Shown one piece after another: positions 42,135 to 51,274 of a stretch of DNA of 64,000 nucleotides. The stretch is taken from positions 1 to 64,000 of the forward strand of contig JAZQQG010000016.1 of NCBI GenBank assembly GCA_045628945.1, in the 5' to 3' direction. This DNA is from RGIG4034 sp045628945. Lineage in GTDB: Bacteria; Bacillota; Clostridia; Lachnospirales; Lachnospiraceae. The notes beneath the pieces are model-generated. The model was not told the origin of the DNA, made no database searches, and saw only the letters and a list, made by a program, of their open reading frames with translations. A program made the translations under genes and the position numbers. Each line of letters starts with the position of its first letter. The first letter of the stretch is position 1.

Positions 42135-42701
42135 CTAAATATCCTTCTTCGTCTCAATGCGGTATGCCTGAGCCAACCCGATTATGATAAACAGAATTCC
42201 CAGAACAATACTGAGTCCGATTCTCGGAATCTTGCATACTCCGTGTAAAAAAGCATACAGCAACATATGTAACGGGCATAAAAAGCTAAACAATGCCATT
42301 TCCTGCAGATTAAACCAAAGGGCCAGTTGCTTATCCATGGCAAATATTAAAATATAAATTCCCAAACCTACCACAAAGATTCCCACAAGAATCGGAACGC
42401 TCCACTTACGATGTAAAATGGTCTGCATATGCATCGTGGTCCAGACAAGAGCCACAATGACCGAGCCGAAGCGGCATAATATCCAGGTAATAACGGTTGT
42501 TCTCGTCTCCGGGTGTTCCAGATACAACAACAGGAATCCAAACATCCCGGCAAGGATTGCGAGCGTGATGCTCTTTAAATAGATTCCGACCACGACGGCT
42601 GCCGCAATGGCAAGTGCAAAATGAAAAATAACCAAGGGGAGACGTTCCCAAAGCCGACTTTTTTCGGTTGCGGTTGTTTGCTGCTTATCTTGTTTTGACA
42701 T
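42135..42701 (-). CDS. Small polytopic membrane protein, unknown function
   Basis: 188 residues from the ATG at 42701, behind GGAGG at eight bases; a start 15 bp upstream is within the ribosome site and rejected. A polar N-terminus of about 20 residues is followed by six predicted membrane helices (for example LVIFHFALAIAAAVVVGIYL near 28-47). No family recognised. It overlaps the upstream HAD gene by 17 bp and is 28 bp before the GH3 gene. Confidence 0.7.
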   Translation of the reverse strand: MSKQDKQQTTATEKSRLWERLPLVIFHFALAIAAAVVVGIYLKSITLAILAGMFGFLLLYLEHPETRTTVITWILCRFGSVIVALVWTTMHMQTILHRKWSVPILVGIFVVGLGIYILIFAMDKQLALWFNLQEMALFSFLCPLHMLLYAFLHGVCKIPRIGLSIVLGILFIIIGLAQAYRIETKKDI

Positions 42702-43368
42702 TCGTATTTCCTCCATCCTGTAACACTATCCTTGCAACCTCCGCAGGTGTGTTCGCCATAAGCGTTGCTCCATTTTCAATCAAAAAAGCACGTTCACGAA
42801 ATCCCCAGGTCACTGCAATGCAGGGAAGCTGTGCATTCTTAGCCGTTAAAAGATCCACATCCGAGTCCCCAATATAGATTGCCCGGTTTGCGGATATGTT
42901 CAGGCGTCGTAGAATTTCATTCACCATATCGGGGCTTGGCTTACGAGAGAACTCCTCACGTTCCCCAAGAGCGGCATCAAACAGACCATCATAATAATCT
43001 TTGCACAGATTCTGAACCGCAAAATCTGCTTTATTGGATACAACAGCCGTCTGAATACCGTTGTCGCGCAGCAACCGTAACAGTTCTACAATCCCTTCAT
43101 AAGGTCTTGTCTTAATGGCACAGTGACCATCATAATAAGCCTTAAATGCCACAAAAGCCCTCTCAATATTCTCCTCGTCCGTATCCTGCGGCAATGCCCG
43201 TTTAAGCAGCATACGAATTCCGTTTCCGACGAAGCTTTTTGTTTCCGCAATCGAACGAAGCGGATACCCCTGCATTTTCAGTACATAATTCAATGTGTCA
43301 TGAAGATCTTCTAGGGTGTCAAGTATCGTTCCATCCATATCAAAAATAGCTAAATCATACTGTCTCAT
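42685..43368 (-). CDS. HAD-family phosphatase (phosphoglycolate phosphatase-like)
   Basis: 227 residues from the ATG at 43368. HAD motifs: DMDGTILDT at the start, VVSNKADF (motif II Ser), the lysine in SRKPSPDM and GDSDVDLLTAKNA (motif IV). The fold is subfamily IA with the helical cap at about 20-85, as in Gph/PpaX. The true substrate is a small phosphorylated metabolite, not determinable. The start lies seven bases after a TATAAT, so this mRNA may be leaderless or nearly so. Probable first gene of the GH3 operon. Confidence 0.85.
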   Translation of the reverse strand: MRQYDLAIFDMDGTILDTLEDLHDTLNYVLKMQGYPLRSIAETKSFVGNGIRMLLKRALPQDTDEENIERAFVAFKAYYDGHCAIKTRPYEGIVELLRLLRDNGIQTAVVSNKADFAVQNLCKDYYDGLFDAALGEREEFSRKPSPDMVNEILRRLNISANRAIYIGDSDVDLLTAKNAQLPCIAVTWGFRERAFLIENGATLMANTPAEVARIVLQDGGNTNVKTR

Positions 43369-43375
43369 AGAACAT

Positions 43376-43405
43376 ATTATACACGGAAAAAGCAATAAAA
43401 AACAA
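43376..43405 (-). promoter_or_regulatory. Promoter of the HAD-GH3 operon, likely leaderless transcript
   Basis: On the minus strand TTGTTT (43400-43405), an 18-bp spacer and TATAAT (43376-43381). Transcription would begin at or next to the A of the ATG at 43368. The -35 lies in the T-run of the upstream terminator. Confidence 0.5.
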
Positions 43406-43425
43406 GGTGGCAGCCACCACCTTGT
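43395..43425 (-). terminator. Terminator of the PAP2 gene
   Basis: On the minus strand ACAAGGTGG, a 6-base loop, CCACCTTGT, then TTTTT. Perfect 9-bp stem located a few bases beyond the PAP2 stop. Confidence 0.9.
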
Positions 43426-43430
43426 CCTGT

Positions 43431-44108
43431 CTAAATTGTTGTTTTTTTACTGTGAATAATAGTCATGATTCCCGCATAAAGGTAAGCGATTCCAAAGCCC
43501 AAAAGAACACCGCCGACAATATCCGTAAACCAGTGAACACCGCTGTACAGGCGTCCGACAATCATAAGCACCACGCAAACCGCGCAAGCAAGCTCTAACA
43601 TCCACGCAAGCTTTAAGTTATGAATCTTCTCCCGAATCTGGTAAACCGCCGTCATCATAACCACAATCACAAGCATGGTATGGGAGGAAGGATACGATGC
43701 CTCCAGCCCTTCCGCCGGATCCAGAATCATCGGGCGATAGTTAATCACCAAAGCCTCAAAAAGGACATAGAAACCGGCCATCAAGCCATAGGTACTCGCT
43801 AGAATCAGAAGAGAAATATCCACCTTCTTAATACTTTTTCTCCGAATCAGCTGTACCGCACCCACAACGCCAAACACCACGGCGGTAAGAATGGCAATGT
43901 AGCCGATACCCTGCGTTAACCGATACCAGACGCGATTATAATCCGTCACCAGATAGAATGCTCTGTTCAGGTTCCAGAGACCGATTTTGGATCCCTCCGG
44001 TCCCTTCGGTGCCACATCCACCGTCTTCACAATCACCGTAAAGATTGCAAACAGCACCAGGAAAACAATTCCCGCAAAGAACGAGTAATTCTTTTTTTGC
44101 TTATCCAT
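43431..44108 (-). CDS. PAP2-family membrane phosphatase
   Basis: 225 residues with about six membrane helices. The phosphatase signature is split as usual: an early basic motif is not clear, but PSSHTMLV (C2) and GRLYSGVHWFTDIVGG (C3 with catalytic His) are intact. Acts on lipid phosphates such as undecaprenyl pyrophosphate or phosphatidic acid at the membrane. It lies 12 bp downstream of tyrS and has its own terminator, so it is probably cotranscribed with tyrS. Confidence 0.88.
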   Translation of the reverse strand: MDKQKKNYSFFAGIVFLVLFAIFTVIVKTVDVAPKGPEGSKIGLWNLNRAFYLVTDYNRVWYRLTQGIGYIAILTAVVFGVVGAVQLIRRKSIKKVDISLLILASTYGLMAGFYVLFEALVINYRPMILDPAEGLEASYPSSHTMLVIVVMMTAVYQIREKIHNLKLAWMLELACAVCVVLMIVGRLYSGVHWFTDIVGGVLLGFGIAYLYAGIMTIIHSKKTTI

Positions 44109-44120
44109 ACAGGCCCTTCC

Positions 44121-45344
44121 TTATACCTCAAACTTCATGAAGCTCTTCTTGCCCTTCTTCACAACGAAGCTGCCGGCACCAATCTGCTCCTTGGTATAAG
44201 CAGTCTTAACATCGGTAATTCTTTCGTCGTTGACACTGACACCACCCTGCTCTACATTACGTCTTGCCTCCGCACGGCTGGGAGCCAGTTTGGATGCAGT
44301 TAAAAGAGCAAGAATATCAATCTGACCGTCACGGAAATCCTCCTCCGTAAGCTTGGTGGTAGGAATGTTCTCCAGATTACCGCCACCGGCAAACAGAGCC
44401 TTTGCGGCACTCTCTGCCTTCTTTGCTTCTTCCTCACCGTGAACCAGCGCGGTTAACTCGTAAGCAAGAATCTCCTTGGCACGATTCAACTGACTTCCTT
44501 CCCATTTGTCCATCTCGTCAATCTGCTCAAGAGGCAGGAAGGTCAAAAGACGAATACACTTCAGCACATCGGAATCCGCTACATTTCTCCAGTACTGGTA
44601 GAAATCGTAGGGAGAGGTCTTCTCCGGATCCAACCAAACTGCGCCGGACTGGGTCTTACCCATCTTCTTCCCCTCGGAGTTTAACAGTAACGTAATGGTC
44701 ATGGCATAGGCATCCTTACCAAGCTTCTTACGAATCAGTTCGGTACCGCCTAACATATTGCTCCACTGGTCGTCGCCGCCAAACTGCATATTGCAGCCGT
44801 AATCGGTGTAGAGCTTGTAGAAGTCATAGCTCTGCATAATCATATAGTTGAATTCCAGGAAGGTCAGACCCTTCTCCATACGCTGCTTATAGCACTCAGC
44901 CGCAAGCATCTTATTCACGGAGAAACAGGAACCGATATCGCGAATGAAATCCACATAGTTCAAATCCAATAACCAGTCCGCGTTGTTCACCAACATCGCC
45001 TTGCCTTCACCAAAATCAATGAAACGGCTCATCTGCTTCTTAAAGCACTCGATGTTATGCTCAATGGTCTCCTTGGTCATCATCTTACGCATATCATTTC
45101 TTCCGGAAGGGTCTCCGATCATACCGGTACCGCCACCGAGAAGTGCAATCGGCTTATTGCCGGCCATCTGCAGACGCTTCATCAGGCATAAAGCCATGAA
45201 ATGTCCGACATGAAGGCTGTCTGCGGTAGGGTCAAAACCGATATAGAAGGTTGCCTTTCCGTTATTAATTAATTCCTTTATTTCCTCTTCATCAGTCATC
45301 TGGGCAATTAATCCTCTTGCCACTAATTCATCATAGATTGTCAT
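44121..45344 (-). CDS. tyrS: Tyrosine-tRNA ligase
   Basis: 407 residues from the ATG at 45344, which has GGGAGG upstream; an earlier in-frame codon is rejected. Class I motifs: HVGHF (HIGH equivalent) and KMGKTQSG (KMSKS equivalent), the tyrosine-binding QFGGDDQWSNM, and a C-terminal S4-like RNA-binding domain (SRAEARRNVEQGGVSVN). It belongs to the TyrRS type common in Clostridia. No T-box leader in the short region upstream, which is occupied by the histidine kinase gene. Confidence 0.98.
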   Translation of the reverse strand: MTIYDELVARGLIAQMTDEEEIKELINNGKATFYIGFDPTADSLHVGHFMALCLMKRLQMAGNKPIALLGGGTGMIGDPSGRNDMRKMMTKETIEHNIECFKKQMSRFIDFGEGKAMLVNNADWLLDLNYVDFIRDIGSCFSVNKMLAAECYKQRMEKGLTFLEFNYMIMQSYDFYKLYTDYGCNMQFGGDDQWSNMLGGTELIRKKLGKDAYAMTITLLLNSEGKKMGKTQSGAVWLDPEKTSPYDFYQYWRNVADSDVLKCIRLLTFLPLEQIDEMDKWEGSQLNRAKEILAYELTALVHGEEEAKKAESAAKALFAGGGNLENIPTTKLTEEDFRDGQIDILALLTASKLAPSRAEARRNVEQGGVSVNDERITDVKTAYTKEQIGAGSFVVKKGKKSFMKFEV

Positions 45345-45386
45345 AGAACCTCCCTGCCCTTCGGACACGTATTTTCATTCTAATAA

Positions 45387-47954
45387 TTATAGTGAATCGT
45401 CTTCTTTTTTGTCAACCTTGGATTCTGTAATCAGCGGAAAAGACAAGGTGACCTTGAAGAGGTCTCCGTCCAAATATAACTTTAATTCTCCGCCTTGCAG
45501 TTTCGTCAGATTTTTTGCAATGGATAAGCCTAATCCACTGCCCTCGGAGCTTCTTGCGATATCGCCTCGAATGAAGCGTTCCGTCAGTTCCTCCGCCGAA
45601 ATATTTAACTTCTGCTCGGAGATATTCTTAAAGGTCAGTACCGCGCAGGTCTCCGCACATTCCATCGACACATAGACACGGGAATCCGGCAAAGCATATT
45701 TCACGATATTGCTCAAAAGATTCTCAATAATGCGCCAGGTATGCGAGGCATCCAGTTCCACGGGAACCGCTCCCTCCGGCATCTGTACAATCACCTGAAG
45801 CTTCTTCGCGGCCAGACGTTCATCGAATTCCCCCAGGGCCTGCTGCAGAAGTTCCTTCAGGTTTAAATGGATCTTATTGACGCTGATATTGCCCGAGGAA
45901 ATCTTACTTGCTTCCACCAGATCATCGGTCAACTGCTTCAGTCGCTGACTCTTCTGATCGAGAACCGCAATGTAACGGATAATATTCTCGTTATCCGTAT
46001 TCTCACGCTTAATCAGATCAATATAGCTGATGATACTCGTGAGCGGCGTCTTAATATCATGAGAAACGTTCGTAATCAGATCCGTCCGCATTCGTTCGCT
46101 TCGCACATCGGATTCGATGGTCCGGCTGATGCCCTGCTTAATCTCATTAATGGAGTTTGCAATCAGCAGGTTGTCCCCATCCATGCCGGAGGTGTCCACC
46201 TGATAGTCAAGATTTCCGTTGCTCAGTTCCTCAATCGCATGGAGCACCAGTACTCTTCTACGGTTGGTTCGATACTTCTGAACACCGACAAATAAGTCAA
46301 CCAACACCACCGGAATCCAGAAAAGCCAATGTACATAGAATCCAAGCAATACGCCTGCCGCATTGACACCGATAAACGCACCATACGGTACCACGGTTCG
46401 TACCAGCACCCGACGATGGGAGGCTGCCGACTCGATTCCCTGATACAATCGATACAAAAGAGAATTGCGAAGAAGCTTACGACCCTTTACTCGTCTGGAG
46501 ATTCCGCAGAGCAGGGAAACCGTAAGCAGGGCGAAAAACAACCCAAACAGCAACGCAATACCGCTGGCACGCAGCGTAAACCTTCCGCGCCCGAATACCG
46601 GCGCAAAGGAACGGTAGACGACTAATTCATACCATTCACCGTAAACCGCATAATTCTTGCTGATTAGTCCAATGCTTCTCCATAGGATTTCCTGCAAACG
46701 AACCAATCCGAAATACAAGCCCCCGTAGAGCAGAAGGAACGGCTCTGTCGGTATATAATCCATAAACGGCTTGCGCTTATGAGAAACGGTCTCGGTCACC
46801 ACACATACCGTAAGTCCAATCAAAGCAAACAAACCGATCAGAATCGTCCAGCGAAGAAACCTTGCCAGCGCCGGATATCGCTTGGTATACTGCTCATTCA
46901 GTTCCGCAAAGGAATCCGAATGTTCAAAGGAGTCCGCTACACCAAACCAAAGCTTCACATTACTCTTAAAGGCATAATAATATTCATTAACAGCACGCAT
47001 GGTCGTATTGCTCAAATCCGGAAGATTTCCGGTACCGGTTAACGTGTCATAATCATAGAAAAAGTAATTTCCATAGGAGGAAAACAACGAGGACAGTTCT
47101 TCCTCGGAGATGGATGCATAGAGTCGTCTGTTCTCATTCAGGTTCGAGTAGATTTTCCACTCGCCATCCTTAATAAACGCAATATAGTACAGGAAATTGC
47201 TATCGGAATAGTACTGTAAATACTGCGTATAGCTGTTATAGTTCAAATAAGCCATCTCAGCCGCTGTCTGCAGATACTGTGTAAGTTCCGAATACTCCTG
47301 GATATTTTTGGCATACTGAATCAACCGTTTGCCCTCGGTTGTCAGATAGAACTCATTGGAGGGCGACAGGCAGCTGTAATCCGAATTGGTGATTCCAGCA
47401 TTCAGGTTCCCTGGATTAGCCGTAAGTCCCGGATTCGTAGGTGCAAAACCGGGATTGGCTTCCGTGGATTCCGATACGTTTCCGCCATACAATTCCGAAA
47501 GCTCCGTGAATTCCTCCTGTGTCATTCGATTCCGATACACGCCATGCGCACCCCAGCGGATCAGATCCTCCAGATAATAGGTTACTGTGGGATGAGAATT
47601 CATCGGTTTTCCCAGATTCTTATGCTGCGCATAGTCCTGAATGTCGATTAACTTCTTGGCATTATATTTTCCATTGGTCTCAAACTGGTCACGAATCACC
47701 ACAAACCGAATCACTTCCCAGATATTGCTGTCCAAAAGGGCATATAACTCCTCGCTCTTTTCCATGCGTTCAACGCCTTTTCGGAAAGACAGAACATCCG
47801 CAACCGAACGATTCATACTGCGTGCTTCGGTGATTCCCAGAAGACTCATCGTAAAAAAGAGCAACACAAACAGAACGGCAAGTCCCTTCACTCCCCATCT
47901 TGCAATCCTGCTCTTTTCCGGTATGCGCATTGTCTTTTCACTCTTCTGACTCAT
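45387..47954 (-). CDS. Large membrane sensor histidine kinase
   Basis: 855 residues. One membrane helix near 22-45, a large outer domain (about 46-360, Tyr/Asn-rich with several repeats of NPG, including NPGFAPTNPGLTANPG), then five or so membrane helices (about 365-560) and a HAMP-like segment. The DHp box is NVSHDIKTPLTSIISYIDLI (His about 631) and the ATPase has NLLSNIVKYALP and GSGLGLSIAKNLTKLQGG. Coupled to the response regulator by an ATGA overlap at 47951-47954. The outer domain is not one I recognise; the signal may be cell-envelope related. Last gene in its unit; the tyrS start lies 43 bp downstream. Confidence 0.9.
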   Translation of the reverse strand: MSQKSEKTMRIPEKSRIARWGVKGLAVLFVLLFFTMSLLGITEARSMNRSVADVLSFRKGVERMEKSEELYALLDSNIWEVIRFVVIRDQFETNGKYNAKKLIDIQDYAQHKNLGKPMNSHPTVTYYLEDLIRWGAHGVYRNRMTQEEFTELSELYGGNVSESTEANPGFAPTNPGLTANPGNLNAGITNSDYSCLSPSNEFYLTTEGKRLIQYAKNIQEYSELTQYLQTAAEMAYLNYNSYTQYLQYYSDSNFLYYIAFIKDGEWKIYSNLNENRRLYASISEEELSSLFSSYGNYFFYDYDTLTGTGNLPDLSNTTMRAVNEYYYAFKSNVKLWFGVADSFEHSDSFAELNEQYTKRYPALARFLRWTILIGLFALIGLTVCVVTETVSHKRKPFMDYIPTEPFLLLYGGLYFGLVRLQEILWRSIGLISKNYAVYGEWYELVVYRSFAPVFGRGRFTLRASGIALLFGLFFALLTVSLLCGISRRVKGRKLLRNSLLYRLYQGIESAASHRRVLVRTVVPYGAFIGVNAAGVLLGFYVHWLFWIPVVLVDLFVGVQKYRTNRRRVLVLHAIEELSNGNLDYQVDTSGMDGDNLLIANSINEIKQGISRTIESDVRSERMRTDLITNVSHDIKTPLTSIISYIDLIKRENTDNENIIRYIAVLDQKSQRLKQLTDDLVEASKISSGNISVNKIHLNLKELLQQALGEFDERLAAKKLQVIVQMPEGAVPVELDASHTWRIIENLLSNIVKYALPDSRVYVSMECAETCAVLTFKNISEQKLNISAEELTERFIRGDIARSSEGSGLGLSIAKNLTKLQGGELKLYLDGDLFKVTLSFPLITESKVDKKEDDSL

Positions 47955-48640
47955 TGCTTATCAATCTTATACCCCACGCCCCAAACAACCTTGAGGAAAC
48001 GCGGCTCCTTCGGGTTAATCTCAATCTTCTCCCGAATGTGTCGGATGTGTACCGCCACCGTATTGTCTGCTCCGATTGCCTCTTCATGCCAGATATTCTC
48101 ATAGATCTGATCAATGGAGAAAACCTTACCGGGATTCTTCATGAGAAGTAAAAGAATATTATACTCAATGGGGGTCAAACGCACCGGCTCATCATCCACC
48201 GTCACCATCTTCTCATTATCGTCTAAGACCAGTCCTCCCGTCTTATAGACATTTTGACCGCCCTCCGTCTGCGCGCCGAACTTCTTGTAGCGGCGCAACT
48301 GACTTTTCACTCTCGCTACCAGCTCCAACGGATGAAACGGCTTGCAGATATAGTCATCCGCTCCCATATTCAGTCCAAGAATCTTATCCGAATCCTCCAC
48401 CTTTGCCGAGAGCATAATAATCGGAATCGAAGAAAACTCCCGAATCTTATAGGCCGCCGTAATTCCGTCCATACGAGGCATCATCACATCCAGAATGACC
48501 AGATCGATCTCATGGTCTTTTACCGCCTCCACGGCCTCTAAGCCGTCATGCGCCTTGCGTACCTCATAGGCTTCCTGTCGGAGATAGATTTCCAGTGCAT
48601 CCACAATCTCCGCATCATCATCACATACCAGTATTGTCAT
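47951..48640 (-). CDS. OmpR/PhoB-family response regulator
   Basis: 229 residues from the ATG at 48640; a longer frame runs into the yraN gene. Receiver domain (VCDDDAEIV, phospho-acceptor in VILDVMMPRMDG, Lys in YICKPFHP). The C-terminal winged helix has LTPIEYNILLLLMKNPG and HIRHIREKIEINP, GVGYKID. The cognate kinase is the next gene. The regulon cannot be read from the window. Confidence 0.93.
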   Translation of the reverse strand: MTILVCDDDAEIVDALEIYLRQEAYEVRKAHDGLEAVEAVKDHEIDLVILDVMMPRMDGITAAYKIREFSSIPIIMLSAKVEDSDKILGLNMGADDYICKPFHPLELVARVKSQLRRYKKFGAQTEGGQNVYKTGGLVLDDNEKMVTVDDEPVRLTPIEYNILLLLMKNPGKVFSIDQIYENIWHEEAIGADNTVAVHIRHIREKIEINPKEPRFLKVVWGVGYKIDKQ

Positions 48641-48650
48641 TCTACTCCCC

Positions 48651-49019
48651 TTACAGATACGCATCTCCCGCATAGGGAAATGCATTTTTTACCCAACGAA
48701 TGCGCTCGTCGGTTACGCCGATTACATCAAATCGTACCGGCATCGCATAAAACCGCCCCTGTACTGCCCGAAAACCGTCGCTTACGCGGCTGATTTGGAC
48801 CTGCTTATGCAGATTCACAGCTTCCAGCGGGTTGGCATGATCCTTACTCTTTCGATATTTTACCTCGAAAAAAACAAGGTATTTGCCATCCACCCCAATG
48901 AGATCAATCTCTCCCATTCGGTGAAAATGATAATTCATGGCAAGAATTCGTACGCCCTTTGTTTCCAGAAAGCGTCTTGCCAGCTTTTCCTTATCGGATC
49001 CTGTCGATCTGTGATTCAT
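48651..49019 (-). CDS. yraN: YraN/UPF0102 family nuclease-like protein
   Basis: 122 residues, the standard YraN length. KEKLARRFLETKGVRIL, the conserved GEIDLIGVDGKYLVFFEVKYR with the endonuclease-fold E-D-ExK set, and the C-terminal VRFDVIGV. The gene product of unknown role resembles archaeal Holliday junction resolvases. It is 11 bp upstream of the response regulator start and lies in the order flhB-like, yraN typical of Firmicutes. Confidence 0.95.
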   Translation of the reverse strand: MNHRSTGSDKEKLARRFLETKGVRILAMNYHFHRMGEIDLIGVDGKYLVFFEVKYRKSKDHANPLEAVNLHKQVQISRVSDGFRAVQGRFYAMPVRFDVIGVTDERIRWVKNAFPYAGDAYL

Positions 49020-49066
49020 CCTACTCCTTCACAGGTCTCTCCGACTGCTCCCACACAGTCCTTTCG

Positions 49067-49351
49067 CTACTTCAATCCCTTTGCCCGAATCTTATCCATT
49101 GCGTCCACAAAAACCAGAATCTCTGCCACCACACCGTAGAGTTCCGGCGGAATCATCTCCCCCACTTCCAGTGCCGCTAAGGATTTCACCAGCTTATCAT
49201 CCTTATGGACCGGGACATTGGCCTCCTCCGCCTTTTCGATGATTCGATCGGCGATGGCCCCCTGACCGGTTGCAATGACCTTCGGCGCCGGCTCGTTTGG
49301 ATCGTATTCCAGTGCAACCGCCTGTCTCATGTTCTTTTTTGCATGATTCAT
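49067..49351 (-). CDS. FlhB/YscU C-terminal domain-like small protein (YlqH-like)
   Basis: 94 residues, start at 49351 behind GGAGG. It matches the cytoplasmic C-terminal domain of FlhB/YscU export switch proteins: VALEYDPNEPAPKVIATGQG, IIEKAEEANVPVHKD, LAALEVGEMIPPELYGVVAEIL. The usual autocleavage NPTH motif is missing, which is replaced here by EYDPNEPAPK. No membrane part. The B. subtilis counterpart is YlqH, encoded after rnhB and ylqG, the same order as here. Its role outside a flagellum is unknown. Confidence 0.88.
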   Translation of the reverse strand: MNHAKKNMRQAVALEYDPNEPAPKVIATGQGAIADRIIEKAEEANVPVHKDDKLVKSLAALEVGEMIPPELYGVVAEILVFVDAMDKIRAKGLK

Positions 49352-49363
49352 CTGCGATCCTCC

Positions 49364-51274
49364 TTAAGCTCTTACATCCAGCGAATAGTGCAAAAGCGGC
49401 ACGGTTACGGAACCACCGCCTTCATTTTTCATCGCTTTGATTGCTTCAAAGGGTTCCTCCTTTTCCTTCACCGTGCATTCGGTATGAATGGAATAGCCCT
49501 TGTCTTCCAGACGCTTCGTCAGATAATGCATATTGGTCTCAATAAGATCCAGACAGGATTCATCGGCCAGTGTAAATTTCGTAGAAAGCTTCTCGTCCTT
49601 CAAACGCACATAGACATCCGTGGGACCAAGATGCTCCATATCCAAATGCAGAAAAGCGGTAAGTTCCTCTCCGGGTTTAAACTGCTTACTCTTTCTCGAG
49701 AAGACATAGAGTTCGGAATTGGCCATTTTACCGGCGTTCCGAAGCGGAATCTGCACATAGGAATACAGTTCGTTAATCTGATTCAAAAAATCAATATTTT
49801 CCCGAAGATTCTCCGCTGTCTGGCTTAAGTTTCTGCCGGCTTCGGTATCCTTGGCCGCACTGCCGAGAATCTGCTCCCGAATTCGCTCTGCGGTCTCTTC
49901 TATGGAGGACAATGTCGCCTTCAGTTGATTGCGAAACGCCTCGCCGTCCTCCCCTGCAAGTTTTGCCGGGTCGAGACTCCATTTATTCAAAAGAGCATGC
50001 TGCAGCCGATCCAGTTTTTCGTGAATCGAAAGGGATTCCCCGGCGATCTGAGAAACGGCCTCATTTCGACCTGAGAACTCCTGCAATGGTTGGGAATCTG
50101 ATCCAACCGTCGGCGACTGGGGCTCTCTCACAGGCGACTGGGGCTCTCTCACAGGCGACTGTGGCTCTCCCACAGGCGTCTTCAAGTTCTGGCCCTCTAC
50201 GGGTTGCGGATTCTCATTTTCCGAAGCCTGCGGATTCTGATTTACCGTCGTCTGTAGGTTTTGGCTTAGGGTGTTCTGAGAAGCAAGGCCTTCAGAAGCT
50301 TGCAACGCCGTATTTTCGTTTCCCATTGGTTCCGGCATCCGGTTCTCGTCCCCGGTAGGATTCGGTGAGTTCGGCTGTTCCGTCAAAGGGATACTGCCGG
50401 AATCCATCTGCGCCGCATTCATTGCTGTTCCTGCGGGAATTTCTCCTTCTGCTTCCATGGTAAGAAGCACCGGATTGGGAAGAGAGGGTTCGCCGGAGGA
50501 AACAGAATTGTCTGTCCGATTCTCTGCCGCAAACACCATCCCAATATCTGAAACGGGATTCATCAACGAATCCCCCTTCTCTGTCGGAAGGGTGAAGAGA
50601 AGTTCCTTCATCACACCGTCCACAAATTCATGGGCAGCTTCGGGGCCCTCCCGATTCATAAGTTCCAATGCAGTATCCGCAATTCCCTGCGTTAGATTGC
50701 TAACGCCACCGGACAGATAATGATTCAGATTTGCATAATTTTCATATCCCTGAATCGTGCTCTCCTGCACGGGGATGCCAAGTTTCGTTAAGGATGCCAG
50801 CGTATCGATACCGGCCTCGGGATAGGTCATCATCTGCCCCGACATATGAAGAAGAGAATTTCGATCAATTCCCATTCCCTGTGAGATCATGGTCTCTACC
50901 ATCGACACATTCTGTCCCGTGGAAGAAAGCCCTGCCTGCTGCAAAGCCTGCATCACCACATTGGCGGTGGAAGTATTGGTAAGAAGCGGACGAAGGACAA
51001 CGGAGGCACCGCTTTGTGCCACCTCAAAGGTTACCGTTTTCCCTTCCGTCAGATTCATCCCCTCATCCAGCCTTGCCGTCATCGTCGCATCATTGCTTAA
51101 ACGAATCGTCACAGTCCCGTCCTTCACGGATTCCACGGTTCCAACGACCTTATCGCCTGCAGACACCGTGAGATTACTGCTCATCGCACCCGGGTTTCTG
51201 CCGGAATAGGATCCGGATATGGAGCTTGCTCCCAAGGAGCCGCTCGTTTGTGTCGGCGTCTGGATTGCTGTCAT
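49364..51274 (-). CDS. YlqG/FliK-like protein, Gln/Pro/Asn-rich
   Basis: 636 residues from the ATG at 51274, which overlaps the rnhB stop (ATGA). N-terminal about 120 residues contain beta segments such as VVGTVESVKDGTVTIRLSN. The middle (about 270-420) is low complexity, rich in Gln, Asn, Glu and Pro, with tandem SPVREPQ. The C-terminal about 130 residues resemble the FliK hook-length control C domain: ELYVFSRKSKQFKPGEELTAFLHLDMEHLGPTDVYVRLKDEKLS in outline. It lies between rnhB and the FlhB-like gene, the place of ylqG in B. subtilis. FliK and FlhB act together in flagella, so this pair may be a repurposed version (inference). Confidence 0.6.
   Translation of the reverse strand: MTAIQTPTQTSGSLGASSISGSYSGRNPGAMSSNLTVSAGDKVVGTVESVKDGTVTIRLSNDATMTARLDEGMNLTEGKTVTFEVAQSGASVVLRPLLTNTSTANVVMQALQQAGLSSTGQNVSMVETMISQGMGIDRNSLLHMSGQMMTYPEAGIDTLASLTKLGIPVQESTIQGYENYANLNHYLSGGVSNLTQGIADTALELMNREGPEAAHEFVDGVMKELLFTLPTEKGDSLMNPVSDIGMVFAAENRTDNSVSSGEPSLPNPVLLTMEAEGEIPAGTAMNAAQMDSGSIPLTEQPNSPNPTGDENRMPEPMGNENTALQASEGLASQNTLSQNLQTTVNQNPQASENENPQPVEGQNLKTPVGEPQSPVREPQSPVREPQSPTVGSDSQPLQEFSGRNEAVSQIAGESLSIHEKLDRLQHALLNKWSLDPAKLAGEDGEAFRNQLKATLSSIEETAERIREQILGSAAKDTEAGRNLSQTAENLRENIDFLNQINELYSYVQIPLRNAGKMANSELYVFSRKSKQFKPGEELTAFLHLDMEHLGPTDVYVRLKDEKLSTKFTLADESCLDLIETNMHYLTKRLEDKGYSIHTECTVKEKEEPFEAIKAMKNEGGGSVTVPLLHYSLDVRA
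50112..50174 (-). repeat. Three tandem 21-bp repeats in the YlqG/FliK-like gene
   Basis: Unit GGCGACTGGGGCTCTCTCAC(A) on the plus strand at 50112, 50133 and 50154; the third differs at two bases. It encodes SPVREPQ units in a disordered region. Likely copy-number variable. Confidence 0.9.
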
